Shown here: positions 14,066 to 21,779 of the stretch, in pieces
Position numbering within the stretch: position 1 is the stretch's first letter
Layout: every line of letters begins with the position of its first letter
The notes under the pieces: model-generated
Seen by the model: the letters and a program-made list of their open reading frames with translations, nothing else
Database searches by the model: none
What the model was told of the DNA's origin: nothing
NCBI GenBank assembly: GCA_002409405.1
Contig: DHNG01000004.1
Coordinates: forward strand, 25,436 to 55,139
Source of the DNA: Flavobacteriales bacterium UBA5422
GTDB taxonomy: Bacteria > Bacteroidota > Bacteroidia > Flavobacteriales_D > Crocinitomicaceae
Direction of reading: 5' to 3'
Length of the DNA: 29,704 nucleotides
Position numbers and translations under genes: made by a program

Positions 14066-15823
14066 ATGTCATCTAACTCATTATTCCAGGTTGATTTGAA
14101 CGGAATTTTAAAAGTTCTTTCTGATAGTTTATACAGCAGTTACCAGGTATTTATCCGTGAATTACTACAAAATTCAGTAGACGCAATCAATGCCAGAAAA
14201 CACCTCGGCGATGCATTTACACCAGCCGTTACCGTCAATTTTATGCAATCCGGGGATGTCCGCACCATTTTTGTAGAGGACAATGGCGTTGGTTTAACAT
14301 GGACAGAGGTGGACGAATTTTTGTCGCGTATTGGTTCCAGTTCAAAGTCAGGCCGGCAAGATCGGGAAAGTTTTATCGGTCAGTTCGGGATTGGTTTGCT
14401 ATCGTGTTTTATGATCAGTGATGAAGTGATTGTCATCAGCAAATCGGCAAAAAAACAGGAGGCGGTGAAGTGGATCGGAAACATTGACGGAACCTATCAG
14501 AAAATGCAATTAGAAGAAGAGATTCCGGTTGGTACAAGTGTCTATTTACGCGTAAAAGATAGCATCAAACTCGATGAAAATTTATTGGAATCATTGCTCG
14601 GACGTTATGGAACTTATCTCAATGTCCCGATCCGGTTTTTTGTCAACGATCAGGAAAAAAATAACTTTCAACGTGATTTCCCATGGAGGGTATCGGCAGA
14701 TGAAGTGATTTCCGCAGGACGAAGCGCTTTTAAAGAAGAATTTCATCAGTACATTCCGTTGAAAGACAGAAGCGGAAAAACAACCGGAGTTGCGTATATC
14801 ATTCCCCGACCAACACATACTGTGGCCAACAATTCGCATGCGATCTACATCAAAAACATGTTTATTACCGACCATTGCACCACCATTCTACCGGAATGGG
14901 CATTTTTTGTAAAAGCAATCATCAATTCCGAAAATATCAGCCCGACGGCTTCCCGGGAAGAGATCTACAAAAACCAGGTGCTGGAAGATGTGCGTGAAGA
15001 ATTGGGAGACTGCATCAAGCAATTCTTGATTCAGTTGAGTGAAACCGATCCGACGTTCCTGCATCACATCATTGGTATACATGGTACAGCATTAAAATCG
15101 CTCGCTCTGAACGATGCCGTTTTCTTTCGGTTTATTTCAAAATGGTTTAGTTTTCCTACTTCAGAAGGAATTCTGACATTAGAGGAGATCAAACAACAAA
15201 CAAAAACGATTTTATACGTCCCGGATCTGGATGAGTTTAAACAATTATTACCGGTTGCAAGAGGAAATGGTCAGCTGATTGTAAATACGGGTTATATTTA
15301 CGATACAGAGATTTTTAATCGCTTGAATGAGCTGGATAAAACTGCCATTTATCAGGCAATTGATGTCGAATTTTTTGGGAATATATTGAAAGACCTGCCA
15401 CTCGAAGAAGTGGATCGGTACCGGGAACGATTGAAGCAATTGCAATACCATTTGGATTACTTCAATTGTGAATTGGAAATGAAAGAATTTTCACCGGATT
15501 CACTGCCGATGATTTTCTACATGTCACAGAAAAGCCTCATTGAACGAGATGTGAAAACAATTCAGCAGGAAAGTGATGATTTATGGTCGGGAATTACGGA
15601 TGCCGTTTTTTCGTTTGAACAAGCCTATCATTCAAAATTATTTCTCAACCGGAACAACCCGACAATTCAAAAGTTATTGAACCAACCGACAAGTTCAAGC
15701 GATGAGTTATTCATGGAAACAATGTACATCAATTCAATGTTGTTGGGACACTACCCGCTCAATAAAAAGGAAATGGATATCATGAACAACAATATGGAGC
15801 AATTGTTGAACAAAATTTTATAG
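14066..15823 (+). CDS. Divergent HSP90-family ATPase (not canonical HtpG)
   Basis: This 585-aa cytoplasmic protein has the GHKL ATPase core of Hsp90: 'RELLQNSVDA' (catalytic E32, Mg-binding N36), 'EDNGVG' (D72), and the lid 'FIGQFGIGLLSCFM' (103-116). The middle domain follows (about 200-400) and keeps the catalytic-arginine loop as 'SPTASREEIYKN' (R297), where HtpG has 'NVSRE'. All residues needed for ATP binding and hydrolysis are present. The protein is shorter than HtpG (about 625 aa), its N-terminus differs from Bacteroidota HtpG, and the C-terminal third is not recognisable to me. It has no MEEVD-like end (it ends NKIL). It is the first gene of an operon with four TPR-like paralogues; the next gene starts two bases after its stop. 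Inference: a specialised Hsp90 with dedicated partners. Client and role are unknown. Confidence 0.88.
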   Translation: MSSNSLFQVDLNGILKVLSDSLYSSYQVFIRELLQNSVDAINARKHLGDAFTPAVTVNFMQSGDVRTIFVEDNGVGLTWTEVDEFLSRIGSSSKSGRQDRESFIGQFGIGLLSCFMISDEVIVISKSAKKQEAVKWIGNIDGTYQKMQLEEEIPVGTSVYLRVKDSIKLDENLLESLLGRYGTYLNVPIRFFVNDQEKNNFQRDFPWRVSADEVISAGRSAFKEEFHQYIPLKDRSGKTTGVAYIIPRPTHTVANNSHAIYIKNMFITDHCTTILPEWAFFVKAIINSENISPTASREEIYKNQVLEDVREELGDCIKQFLIQLSETDPTFLHHIIGIHGTALKSLALNDAVFFRFISKWFSFPTSEGILTLEEIKQQTKTILYVPDLDEFKQLLPVARGNGQLIVNTGYIYDTEIFNRLNELDKTAIYQAIDVEFFGNILKDLPLEEVDRYRERLKQLQYHLDYFNCELEMKEFSPDSLPMIFYMSQKSLIERDVKTIQQESDDLWSGITDAVFSFEQAYHSKLFLNRNNPTIQKLLNQPTSSSDELFMETMYINSMLLGHYPLNKKEMDIMNNNMEQLLNKIL

Positions 15824-15825
15824 GT

Positions 15826-16956
15826 GTGAAGCAACTTCCGATTACAACAGAAGAAGAACTGGAACGGGCGATTATCCATTTTAAAGAACATGCGGACTAT
15901 ATTTCCGGTTATCAGGAAAAAATCTTAGAGAAATACCTGTGGAAAGCACAGGAATTGAAAAATATAGACCTGGAGTTTAAAATCAGGACGTTTCTCATTT
16001 CGTATTACAACAATCGGCATAAATTTGATAAAATGTTTGCCGCTTTTCCCTGGTTGTTGCAACGGTGTGATGAAAACCTGGAACGATTCGACTACAAGCA
16101 TGTACTTTGGTTGTATCGCTTGGTGGTGTTGATGTCAAAACAATACAGTGCTGTTCCGAAGGCAAAAGTAATTGAATTATTTGATGACTTTGAACGGCGT
16201 TACCGGGAAATGGGAATCGGAGAAAAAATGATCAGTAGTTACAAGTTTTATTTCTACGCTGAAATGGGAGAAATAGAACAGGCGGAAAAAGAATATACCG
16301 TTTGGCAGGAAGCACCGTACGCTGTTTTTTTTCAGTGTAAAAAATGTGATGAATTATTTCTGGATAGTTATTTTGCAGCAAGCGGAAGGTACGAAGAACT
16401 ATTAGAACTACTCCAACCGGTATTGGATGGAAGCATCACGTGTCATGGAAACGAACGTTACGGTCTTCATCGGGCAATGTTGTCTTGTATGATGCTCGGA
16501 CGTTGGGAAGAGGCAAACGTGTATGAGGTAAGAAGTCGACAACACCTGGATCAGGATGTTGCTTATCTATATCCGTTTTCGTCTCATCTGTTGTATTACG
16601 GAATCACCGGAGCATTTGAGAAAGGACGGATTCTTTTTGAAAAACAGTTGCCGCATGCCCGGGAGACAGCCCCTGATATGCCGCGATTGAAGTTTTTTAC
16701 CGCATCACAGGAATTTTTCAGACGGTTACATCAAAGTGGACGCACATTCGTTCAGTTAAACCTTCCGGGATTCACAGCAGTTCCGGCGGGAGCAGACGGA
16801 TATGAAGTTGCCGGGTTGATGAAGTACTGCCAGAATGAAATGAACCGGTTGGCGGAGGCATTGGACCGACGCAACGAAAATGATTATTTTAAAAACCAAA
16901 CGATGTTGTTGGTTAAACGGTATGCAACTACTGAAAGAGAACCCAGCAAACGATGA
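15826..16956 (+). CDS. TPR-like helical protein, paralogue 1 of 4
   Basis: This 376-aa all-helical soluble protein has no signal peptide or TM segment. Helix-start motifs of TPR type recur every 37-40 residues ('EMGEIEQAEKEY' about 146, 'SGRYEELLELL' 186, 'LGRWEEANVYE' 224, 'TGAFEKGRILFE' 261). Residues C171, C174, C206 and H207 form a CxxC-x31-CH signature shared by all four paralogues and could bind zinc. Near the C-terminus is the invariant 'RNEN' (349-352). The start is a GTG at 15826, two bases after the HSP90-like stop. The alignment with paralogue 2 ('MKQ.PITTEEEL') supports it. Inference: adaptor or co-chaperone for the HSP90-like ATPase. I do not recognise a named family. Confidence 0.8.
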   Translation: MKQLPITTEEELERAIIHFKEHADYISGYQEKILEKYLWKAQELKNIDLEFKIRTFLISYYNNRHKFDKMFAAFPWLLQRCDENLERFDYKHVLWLYRLVVLMSKQYSAVPKAKVIELFDDFERRYREMGIGEKMISSYKFYFYAEMGEIEQAEKEYTVWQEAPYAVFFQCKKCDELFLDSYFAASGRYEELLELLQPVLDGSITCHGNERYGLHRAMLSCMMLGRWEEANVYEVRSRQHLDQDVAYLYPFSSHLLYYGITGAFEKGRILFEKQLPHARETAPDMPRLKFFTASQEFFRRLHQSGRTFVQLNLPGFTAVPAGADGYEVAGLMKYCQNEMNRLAEALDRRNENDYFKNQTMLLVKRYATTEREPSKR

Positions 16957-18089
16957 TAAGTATGAAGCAATTTCCGATCACAACAGAAGAAGAACTGAAA
17001 CAGGCGATCACGCGTTTTAAAGAACGGATAGATTATTTTTCCGGGTATCAAAAAAAAATAGCAGAGAAATTCCTGTGGAAAGCACAGGAACTGAAAAATA
17101 TAGATCTTGAGTTTGAAGCAAGAAGACTTCTCGTTTCCTATTACAACAACCTTCATGAATATGATAAGGGATTTGCTACCTTTTCCTGGTTGTTACAGCG
17201 TTGTGATGAAGACAGGGAACGATTCAACTACAAGTCCATACTTGGGTTGTATAGTCTGATAATAATAGTTGCAAAACAATACAGTGCCATTCCGAAAACA
17301 AGAGTGATTGAATTATTTGATGACTTTGAACGGCGTTACCGGGAAATGGGTATCGGAGAAAGGATGATCAGCAGTTACAAATTTTACCAGTATTCCGAAA
17401 TGGGAGAAATTGAACAGGCAGAAAAAGAATACATTGTTTGGCAAGCTGCATCGTCTGCTGTTTTTTTTCCGTGTAAGCAATGTGAAGAGCTATTCCTGAG
17501 TGCTTATCTTGCGGATGAAGGAAGGTATGAAGAATTACTGGAACTGATTCAACCTGTATTGGATGGGCGTATTACGTGTCATTATAATGAACTCTCTGAA
17601 CTTCATCAGGGCATGCTTGCCTGTATGATGCTCGGACGCTGGGAAGAAGCAACGGTGCTGGAGGTTAGAAGTCGCAAATTCCTGGATCTGGATATTGCTT
17701 TTTTATACGAATTTTCGTCTCACCTGTTGTATTACGGAATCACCGGAGCATTTGAAAAAGGACGAATCCTTTTTGAAAAACAATTGCCACATGCCCGGGA
17801 AATAGCTCCCGATCTGACGCGATTGAAATTTTTTATCTCATCACAGGAGTTTTTCAGACGATTGCATCAAAATGGTCGCACATTCGTTCAGTTAAACCTT
17901 CCTGGATTTACAGCAGTTCCAGCTGGAGCAGACGGATATGAAGTTGCCGGGTTGATGAAGTACTGTCAGGATGAAATGAACCGATTGGCGGAGGCATTGG
18001 ATAGTCGCAATGAAAATGATTATCATAAGAAACAAACCGCTTTGTTGGTTGAACGGTGCGTAGCTATTGAACAACAGGTATGCGAATGA
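16953..18089 (+). CDS. TPR-like helical protein, paralogue 2 of 4
   Basis: This is a 378-aa close duplicate of paralogue 1 (roughly three quarters identical by eye, nearly identical over about residues 290-350). It carries the same CxxC-x31-CH ('CKQC...ITCH') and 'RNEN' motifs and the same TPR-like helix starts. The ATG at 16953 overlaps the upstream stop as ATGA. A second ATG at 16962 ('MKQFPITTEEEL') matches the paralogue start better, so either may be used. The 3' halves of paralogues 1 and 2 are also very similar at the DNA level, pointing to recent duplication or gene conversion. Function is inferred only from the operon. Confidence 0.8.
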   Translation: MISMKQFPITTEEELKQAITRFKERIDYFSGYQKKIAEKFLWKAQELKNIDLEFEARRLLVSYYNNLHEYDKGFATFSWLLQRCDEDRERFNYKSILGLYSLIIIVAKQYSAIPKTRVIELFDDFERRYREMGIGERMISSYKFYQYSEMGEIEQAEKEYIVWQAASSAVFFPCKQCEELFLSAYLADEGRYEELLELIQPVLDGRITCHYNELSELHQGMLACMMLGRWEEATVLEVRSRKFLDLDIAFLYEFSSHLLYYGITGAFEKGRILFEKQLPHAREIAPDLTRLKFFISSQEFFRRLHQNGRTFVQLNLPGFTAVPAGADGYEVAGLMKYCQDEMNRLAEALDSRNENDYHKKQTALLVERCVAIEQQVCE

Positions 18090-19210
18090 ATTTTACATTA
18101 GAAACACGTGAAGGACTTCTTCAGGCAATTTCATACCTGGAAGAAGATCGGGAGTCAACAAATGCGTTGGAAAAATTAGCATTTAAGTGCTTGCAAAAAG
18201 CACAGGAACTCAATGAACAAGACCTGGAATACCGGGTTCGCATTGCATTGATTGTGATTCACAACGATTTGCACAAAACCGATCTGGTTGTTTCGATGTT
18301 TCCCTGGCTACTCAATACCTGTGATAATAACGAAGGTCGCTATGATTACAAACAGATTTTATGGTATTACCGTTGGATCATTACAGCTGCAAAACACTAC
18401 AGTTCCATTCCCAAAAGCAAATTATTTGAACTGATGGAAGATTTTGAACGGCGATTCCGTGAAGCCGGAATCGGTGAAAAAATCATTCACGATTGTAAAT
18501 TCTATTTCTATGCGGAAATGGGGGAGTTAGAGTTGGCAGAAAAAGAATACGTACTGTGGCAATCTGCATCGTACAATATTCTGTATGAATGCAGGAAATG
18601 TGAAAGGGTTTTTTTGAATTGTTACCTGGCAGACAGAGGAAGGTACGAAGAGCTACTGGAAATGATTCAACCTGTACTCAGAGGAGAACTGACATGCCAT
18701 TCGAACGAGCGATACAATTTGCATTTGGGTATGTTGGGATACATGATGGTGGGAAAATGGGAAGAAGCTGCATTTTTTGCTGCGAAAAGTATGAAATACC
18801 TGAATCCTGACATTGCATTTCTATATCCGTTTTCGTCTCATATGATTTATTATGGAGTGACAGGAGAATTTGAGAAAGGAAGAAAGATTTTCGAGAAACA
18901 GTTTGTCTATCTCTTGAGCGCATTACCGGATGTGCCACGACTGGAATTTTTAACCGGAGCATTGGAGTTTTTTAAACGTTTGAACCAAAGTAGTCACCAG
19001 TGGATTCAATTGAACCTTCCGAAACAGAACATTCTGGTGTCAACGGAAAATGGATATGCAGTGAGAGATATACTGCATTACATCCAATCCGAAGTTGACC
19101 GGTTGGCGCATGCATTGGATCAGCGAAATGAAAACAATCACTACAAACAGTTTGTGGCATCGTTAGCAGAGCGATACGGACGTGTGCAAGCACCAAAAAC
19201 AGGCAACTAA
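18086..19210 (+). CDS. TPR-like helical protein, paralogue 3 of 4
   Basis: From the ATG at 18086 this is a 374-aa protein, more divergent from paralogues 1 and 2 and closer to paralogue 4 at its N-terminus ('LETREGLLQAISYLE' against 'LETPEELEKAVQYIE'). CxxC-x31-CH is kept exactly ('CRKC...LTCH'), as are 'FPWLL', 'DFERRFREAGIGEK' and 'RNEN'. The start at 18086 forms an ATGA overlap with the upstream stop. An ATG at 18080 would add two residues. Translational coupling with its neighbours is likely. Confidence 0.8.
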   Translation: MNFTLETREGLLQAISYLEEDRESTNALEKLAFKCLQKAQELNEQDLEYRVRIALIVIHNDLHKTDLVVSMFPWLLNTCDNNEGRYDYKQILWYYRWIITAAKHYSSIPKSKLFELMEDFERRFREAGIGEKIIHDCKFYFYAEMGELELAEKEYVLWQSASYNILYECRKCERVFLNCYLADRGRYEELLEMIQPVLRGELTCHSNERYNLHLGMLGYMMVGKWEEAAFFAAKSMKYLNPDIAFLYPFSSHMIYYGVTGEFEKGRKIFEKQFVYLLSALPDVPRLEFLTGALEFFKRLNQSSHQWIQLNLPKQNILVSTENGYAVRDILHYIQSEVDRLAHALDQRNENNHYKQFVASLAERYGRVQAPKTGN

Positions 19211-20325
19211 TGTATTCACTTGAAACTCCGGAAGAACTCGAAAAAGCAGTTCAGTACATTGAACGAGAACAAACATATACCAATGATATTGAACATCTGG
19301 CATTGCGTTGTCTGCAAAAAACGCAGGAACGAAAAGACCTGGATCTGGAGTACCGCGTACGACTTGCATTGATTTCTATCCACAATGGAATCCATCGACC
19401 CGACTTAGTTATTTCGATGTTTCCCTGGTTGCTGAAAATGAGTGAGGAGAACAGAGATCGGTATGATTATCGGCAGATTCTCTGGTATTATCGCTGGATT
19501 ATCACGATTGCAAAACAATACGCTTCTATTTCGAAAGCCAAATTAACAGAATTATTGACGGATTTCGAGCAACGTTACCGGGATGAAGGTGCCGGAATGA
19601 AAATTGTTCACGAAAGTAAATTCGGGTTTTATTCCGAATCAGGGGAGTTGGAATTGGCAGAAAAAGAATTGGAGCTACACCGTACAGCAACGTTCTCAAT
19701 TTTTGTGGGATGCAGAGATTGTCGGAAATTATTTGCAAAAACATATCTCATCGACAGGGGAAGATATGAGGATGTACTGGAACTATTAAGTCCTGTTTTA
19801 AACCAACAAGTCACTTGCCACCTGAACGAACGTTATGGGTATCACATTGCAATGTTGGCTACCATGATGCTGGGAAGATGGAAAGAAGCGGAATTTTACG
19901 CTATAAAAAGTAGCCATAAAATTGATTGGACAATCGGAATGTTGTATGTGGCGTCCTCTCACTTGATTTACTACGGAATTACAGCACAATTTTCTGCCGG
20001 AAGAGATGTATTTGAAAAACAATTCCCGTTTGTGCTGAAACCTGTTTCCGACCTTCCGAAACTGGAGTTTTTACTCGGTGCGCAGGTCTATTTTAATCGT
20101 TTACAGCGATCCGGTCGGAAGACAATTCGGCTTTCTGTTCCCGAACATTCTGAATTACATCCTGAGAAGGAAGTCTACCAGGTGGGAGAATTACTACTGT
20201 TCATAGAAAAAGAAATCGATCGCATTGCCACAGCGTTTGATCATCGGAATGAAAACACGTATTACAAAGAATTTGTTGCGGAAATGGCACATCGCTATGA
20301 GCAGGTGGAACAACCACAGAATTGA
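19210..20325 (+). CDS. TPR-like helical protein, paralogue 4 of 4
   Basis: This 371-aa protein is the last gene of the HSP90-like operon; its ATG shares one base with the upstream stop (TAATG). It keeps CxxC-x31-CH ('CRDC...VTCH'), 'FPWLL', 'LILW/RQILWYYRW'-type aromatic helix and 'RNEN'. Other parts have drifted most from paralogue 1. No clear rho-independent terminator follows on the plus strand. The bioB terminator (20395-20418) may act in both directions. Function unknown apart from operon context. Confidence 0.8.
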   Translation: MYSLETPEELEKAVQYIEREQTYTNDIEHLALRCLQKTQERKDLDLEYRVRLALISIHNGIHRPDLVISMFPWLLKMSEENRDRYDYRQILWYYRWIITIAKQYASISKAKLTELLTDFEQRYRDEGAGMKIVHESKFGFYSESGELELAEKELELHRTATFSIFVGCRDCRKLFAKTYLIDRGRYEDVLELLSPVLNQQVTCHLNERYGYHIAMLATMMLGRWKEAEFYAIKSSHKIDWTIGMLYVASSHLIYYGITAQFSAGRDVFEKQFPFVLKPVSDLPKLEFLLGAQVYFNRLQRSGRKTIRLSVPEHSELHPEKEVYQVGELLLFIEKEIDRIATAFDHRNENTYYKEFVAEMAHRYEQVEQPQN

Positions 20326-20344
20326 TTTTGTCTTTTTTTGAACC

Positions 20345-20373
20345 ACATAGGGCACATAGAAACATAGGTATAG
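20345..20373. repeat. Short direct repeats ACATAG
   Basis: ACATAG occurs at 20345-20350, 20354-20359 and 20362-20367, followed by GTATAG at 20368-20373. It lies in the intergenic space between the HSP90-like operon and bioB. It may be one copy of a dispersed genomic repeat or simply low-complexity sequence. Confidence 0.5.
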
Positions 20374-20394
20374 GTGCAGGGACTAAAAATGAAA

Positions 20395-20418
20395 ATCCCC
20401 GACCTTGCGACCGGGGAT
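20395..20418 (-). terminator. Rho-independent terminator of bioB
   Basis: A 7-bp stem ATCCCCG (20395-20401) with CGGGGAT (20412-20418) and a 10-base loop. On the minus strand it is followed by TTTCATTTTTAG. It lies 18 bases past the bioB stop. Confidence 0.8.
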
Positions 20419-20436
20419 GTATCAAAAAGTATCTTA

Positions 20437-21540
20437 TTACGCTTCGATCTTTACTTTTCTCGGTTGGAAGTTCGGATCTTTCACTTTCTCTCTTGCTTCT
20501 GCCAGTTCCTTTGCACGCTGCGCTTCTTTTAATTTGCGCTCCTCTATTTTCGGATCCGGAATGGTCATTGGTTTTTCTCCTTTCTGGAACGGTTGCGTCG
20601 GAATCAATCCCAGAATGTCAAACATTTCCTTGTCTTCGTTGAATTCAGGATTCGGAGTCGTCAATAATTTGTCACCTGCAAAGATGGAACCTGCTCCCGC
20701 CATGAAACACAATGCTTGCGCTTCCATGTTCATTTTTGTTCTACCTGCAGACAAGCGTACCACTGCTTCCGGGAAAACGATGCGTGTTGTTGCCACCATG
20801 CGGATCAATTCCCACTGTTCGATCGGTTTTTGTTCCGCCATCGGCGTCCCTTCAACCGCCACCAATGCGTTGATCGGAATAGATTCCGGCGGAGTTTCCA
20901 TGGCCATGTAGCTCAACAGCATTCCCATACGGTCCTCCACTGCTTCACCCATACCGATGATTCCTCCTGAACAGACAGAAATACCAGCTTTACGGGCATT
21001 GTCAATCGTATTCAGACGGTCTTCATAATCACGTGTGGAAATAACATCTCCGTAATATTCAGGTGACGTATCCAGGTTGTGGTTGTATGCAAACAAACCT
21101 GCATTTTTCAAACGACGTGCCTGGTCTTCGTTCATCATTCCCAATGTACAGCAAACTTCCATGTCCAAGTCGTTTACAGCCTGTACCATTTCAATCACAT
21201 TGTCAAAATCTTTGTTGTCACGTACCTCACGCCATGCTGCTCCCATACACAAACGGGATGATCCGTTCGCTTTTGCATTCTTCGCCTGTTCGATTACCGA
21301 ATCAACCGTCATCAACTTGTGGGCGTCAACATCTGTGTGGTAACGTGCAGCCTGAGGGCAGTACCCGCAATCTTCGGGACAACCTCCCGTTTTTATACTC
21401 AGCAAAGAAGACATTTGTACTTCTCTCGGATTGTGGTATTGTCGGTGGATTGTTGCTGCTTCAAAAACCAATTCCAGTAAAGGTTTGTTATAAAGTGCTA
21501 CCAATTCTTCCTTGGTAGAATATGCCGGATTTACTTTCAT
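20437..21540 (-). CDS. bioB: Biotin synthase
   Basis: This 367-aa radical SAM enzyme inserts sulfur into dethiobiotin in the last step of biotin synthesis. The SAM-cluster motif is 'GGCPEDCGYC' (C54, C58, C61). The [2Fe-2S]-site segments 'LCMGAAWRE', 'VCCTLGMM', 'SVCSGGIIGMGE' and 'VVRLSAGRTKM' are all present. The family is usually about 320-350 aa. Here the end is extended by about 30 charged residues ('KIEERKLKEAQRAKELAEAR') that are probably helical. It stands alone with no other bio gene nearby, has a TATCTTTG box upstream and is divergent from bshC. Confidence 0.96.
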   Translation of the reverse strand: MKVNPAYSTKEELVALYNKPLLELVFEAATIHRQYHNPREVQMSSLLSIKTGGCPEDCGYCPQAARYHTDVDAHKLMTVDSVIEQAKNAKANGSSRLCMGAAWREVRDNKDFDNVIEMVQAVNDLDMEVCCTLGMMNEDQARRLKNAGLFAYNHNLDTSPEYYGDVISTRDYEDRLNTIDNARKAGISVCSGGIIGMGEAVEDRMGMLLSYMAMETPPESIPINALVAVEGTPMAEQKPIEQWELIRMVATTRIVFPEAVVRLSAGRTKMNMEAQALCFMAGAGSIFAGDKLLTTPNPEFNEDKEMFDILGLIPTQPFQKGEKPMTIPDPKIEERKLKEAQRAKELAEAREKVKDPNFQPRKVKIEA

Positions 21541-21560
21541 AAATGTTGAATTGTTTCAAA

Positions 21561-21568
21561 CAAAGATA
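21561..21568 (-). promoter_or_regulatory. -7 element (TATCTTTG) for bioB
   Basis: An exact TAnnTTTG match on the minus strand, 20 bases before the bioB ATG at 21540. No clear -33 TTTG is present at the expected distance, so an activator or a weak promoter is possible. Confidence 0.5.
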
Positions 21569-21767
21569 ATCATTCCTTTGAATTGCGTACACATTAACAC
21601 AGCTTGATATCGAAACATCCGGTCTTTGCGATCCCTGTTTTTTTTCTCTTTTTACCCTGAAAAAGACGTCTTATTCTTGAAATCCTATCGTTATTCCATC
21701 AGGTGTAATTTAAGGAATATTTAGCAAATTTTAGCTGCATCACCTCATCCGCTAATTCCGAAACGGC

Positions 21768-21775
21768 TACCTTTG
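21768..21775 (+). promoter_or_regulatory. -7 element (TACCTTTG) adjacent to the bshC start
   Basis: An exact TAnnTTTG match ends four bases before the ATG at 21780. With normal spacing, transcription would begin at or next to the ATG. Confidence 0.55.
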
Positions 21776-21779
21776 TGCC

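Noticed and set aside
14066..15823. Calling the HSP90-like gene canonical htpG
   Set aside because: It is shorter, has a different N-terminus and an unrecognised C-terminal third, and sits in an unrelated operon. Only the GHKL and middle-domain motifs match.
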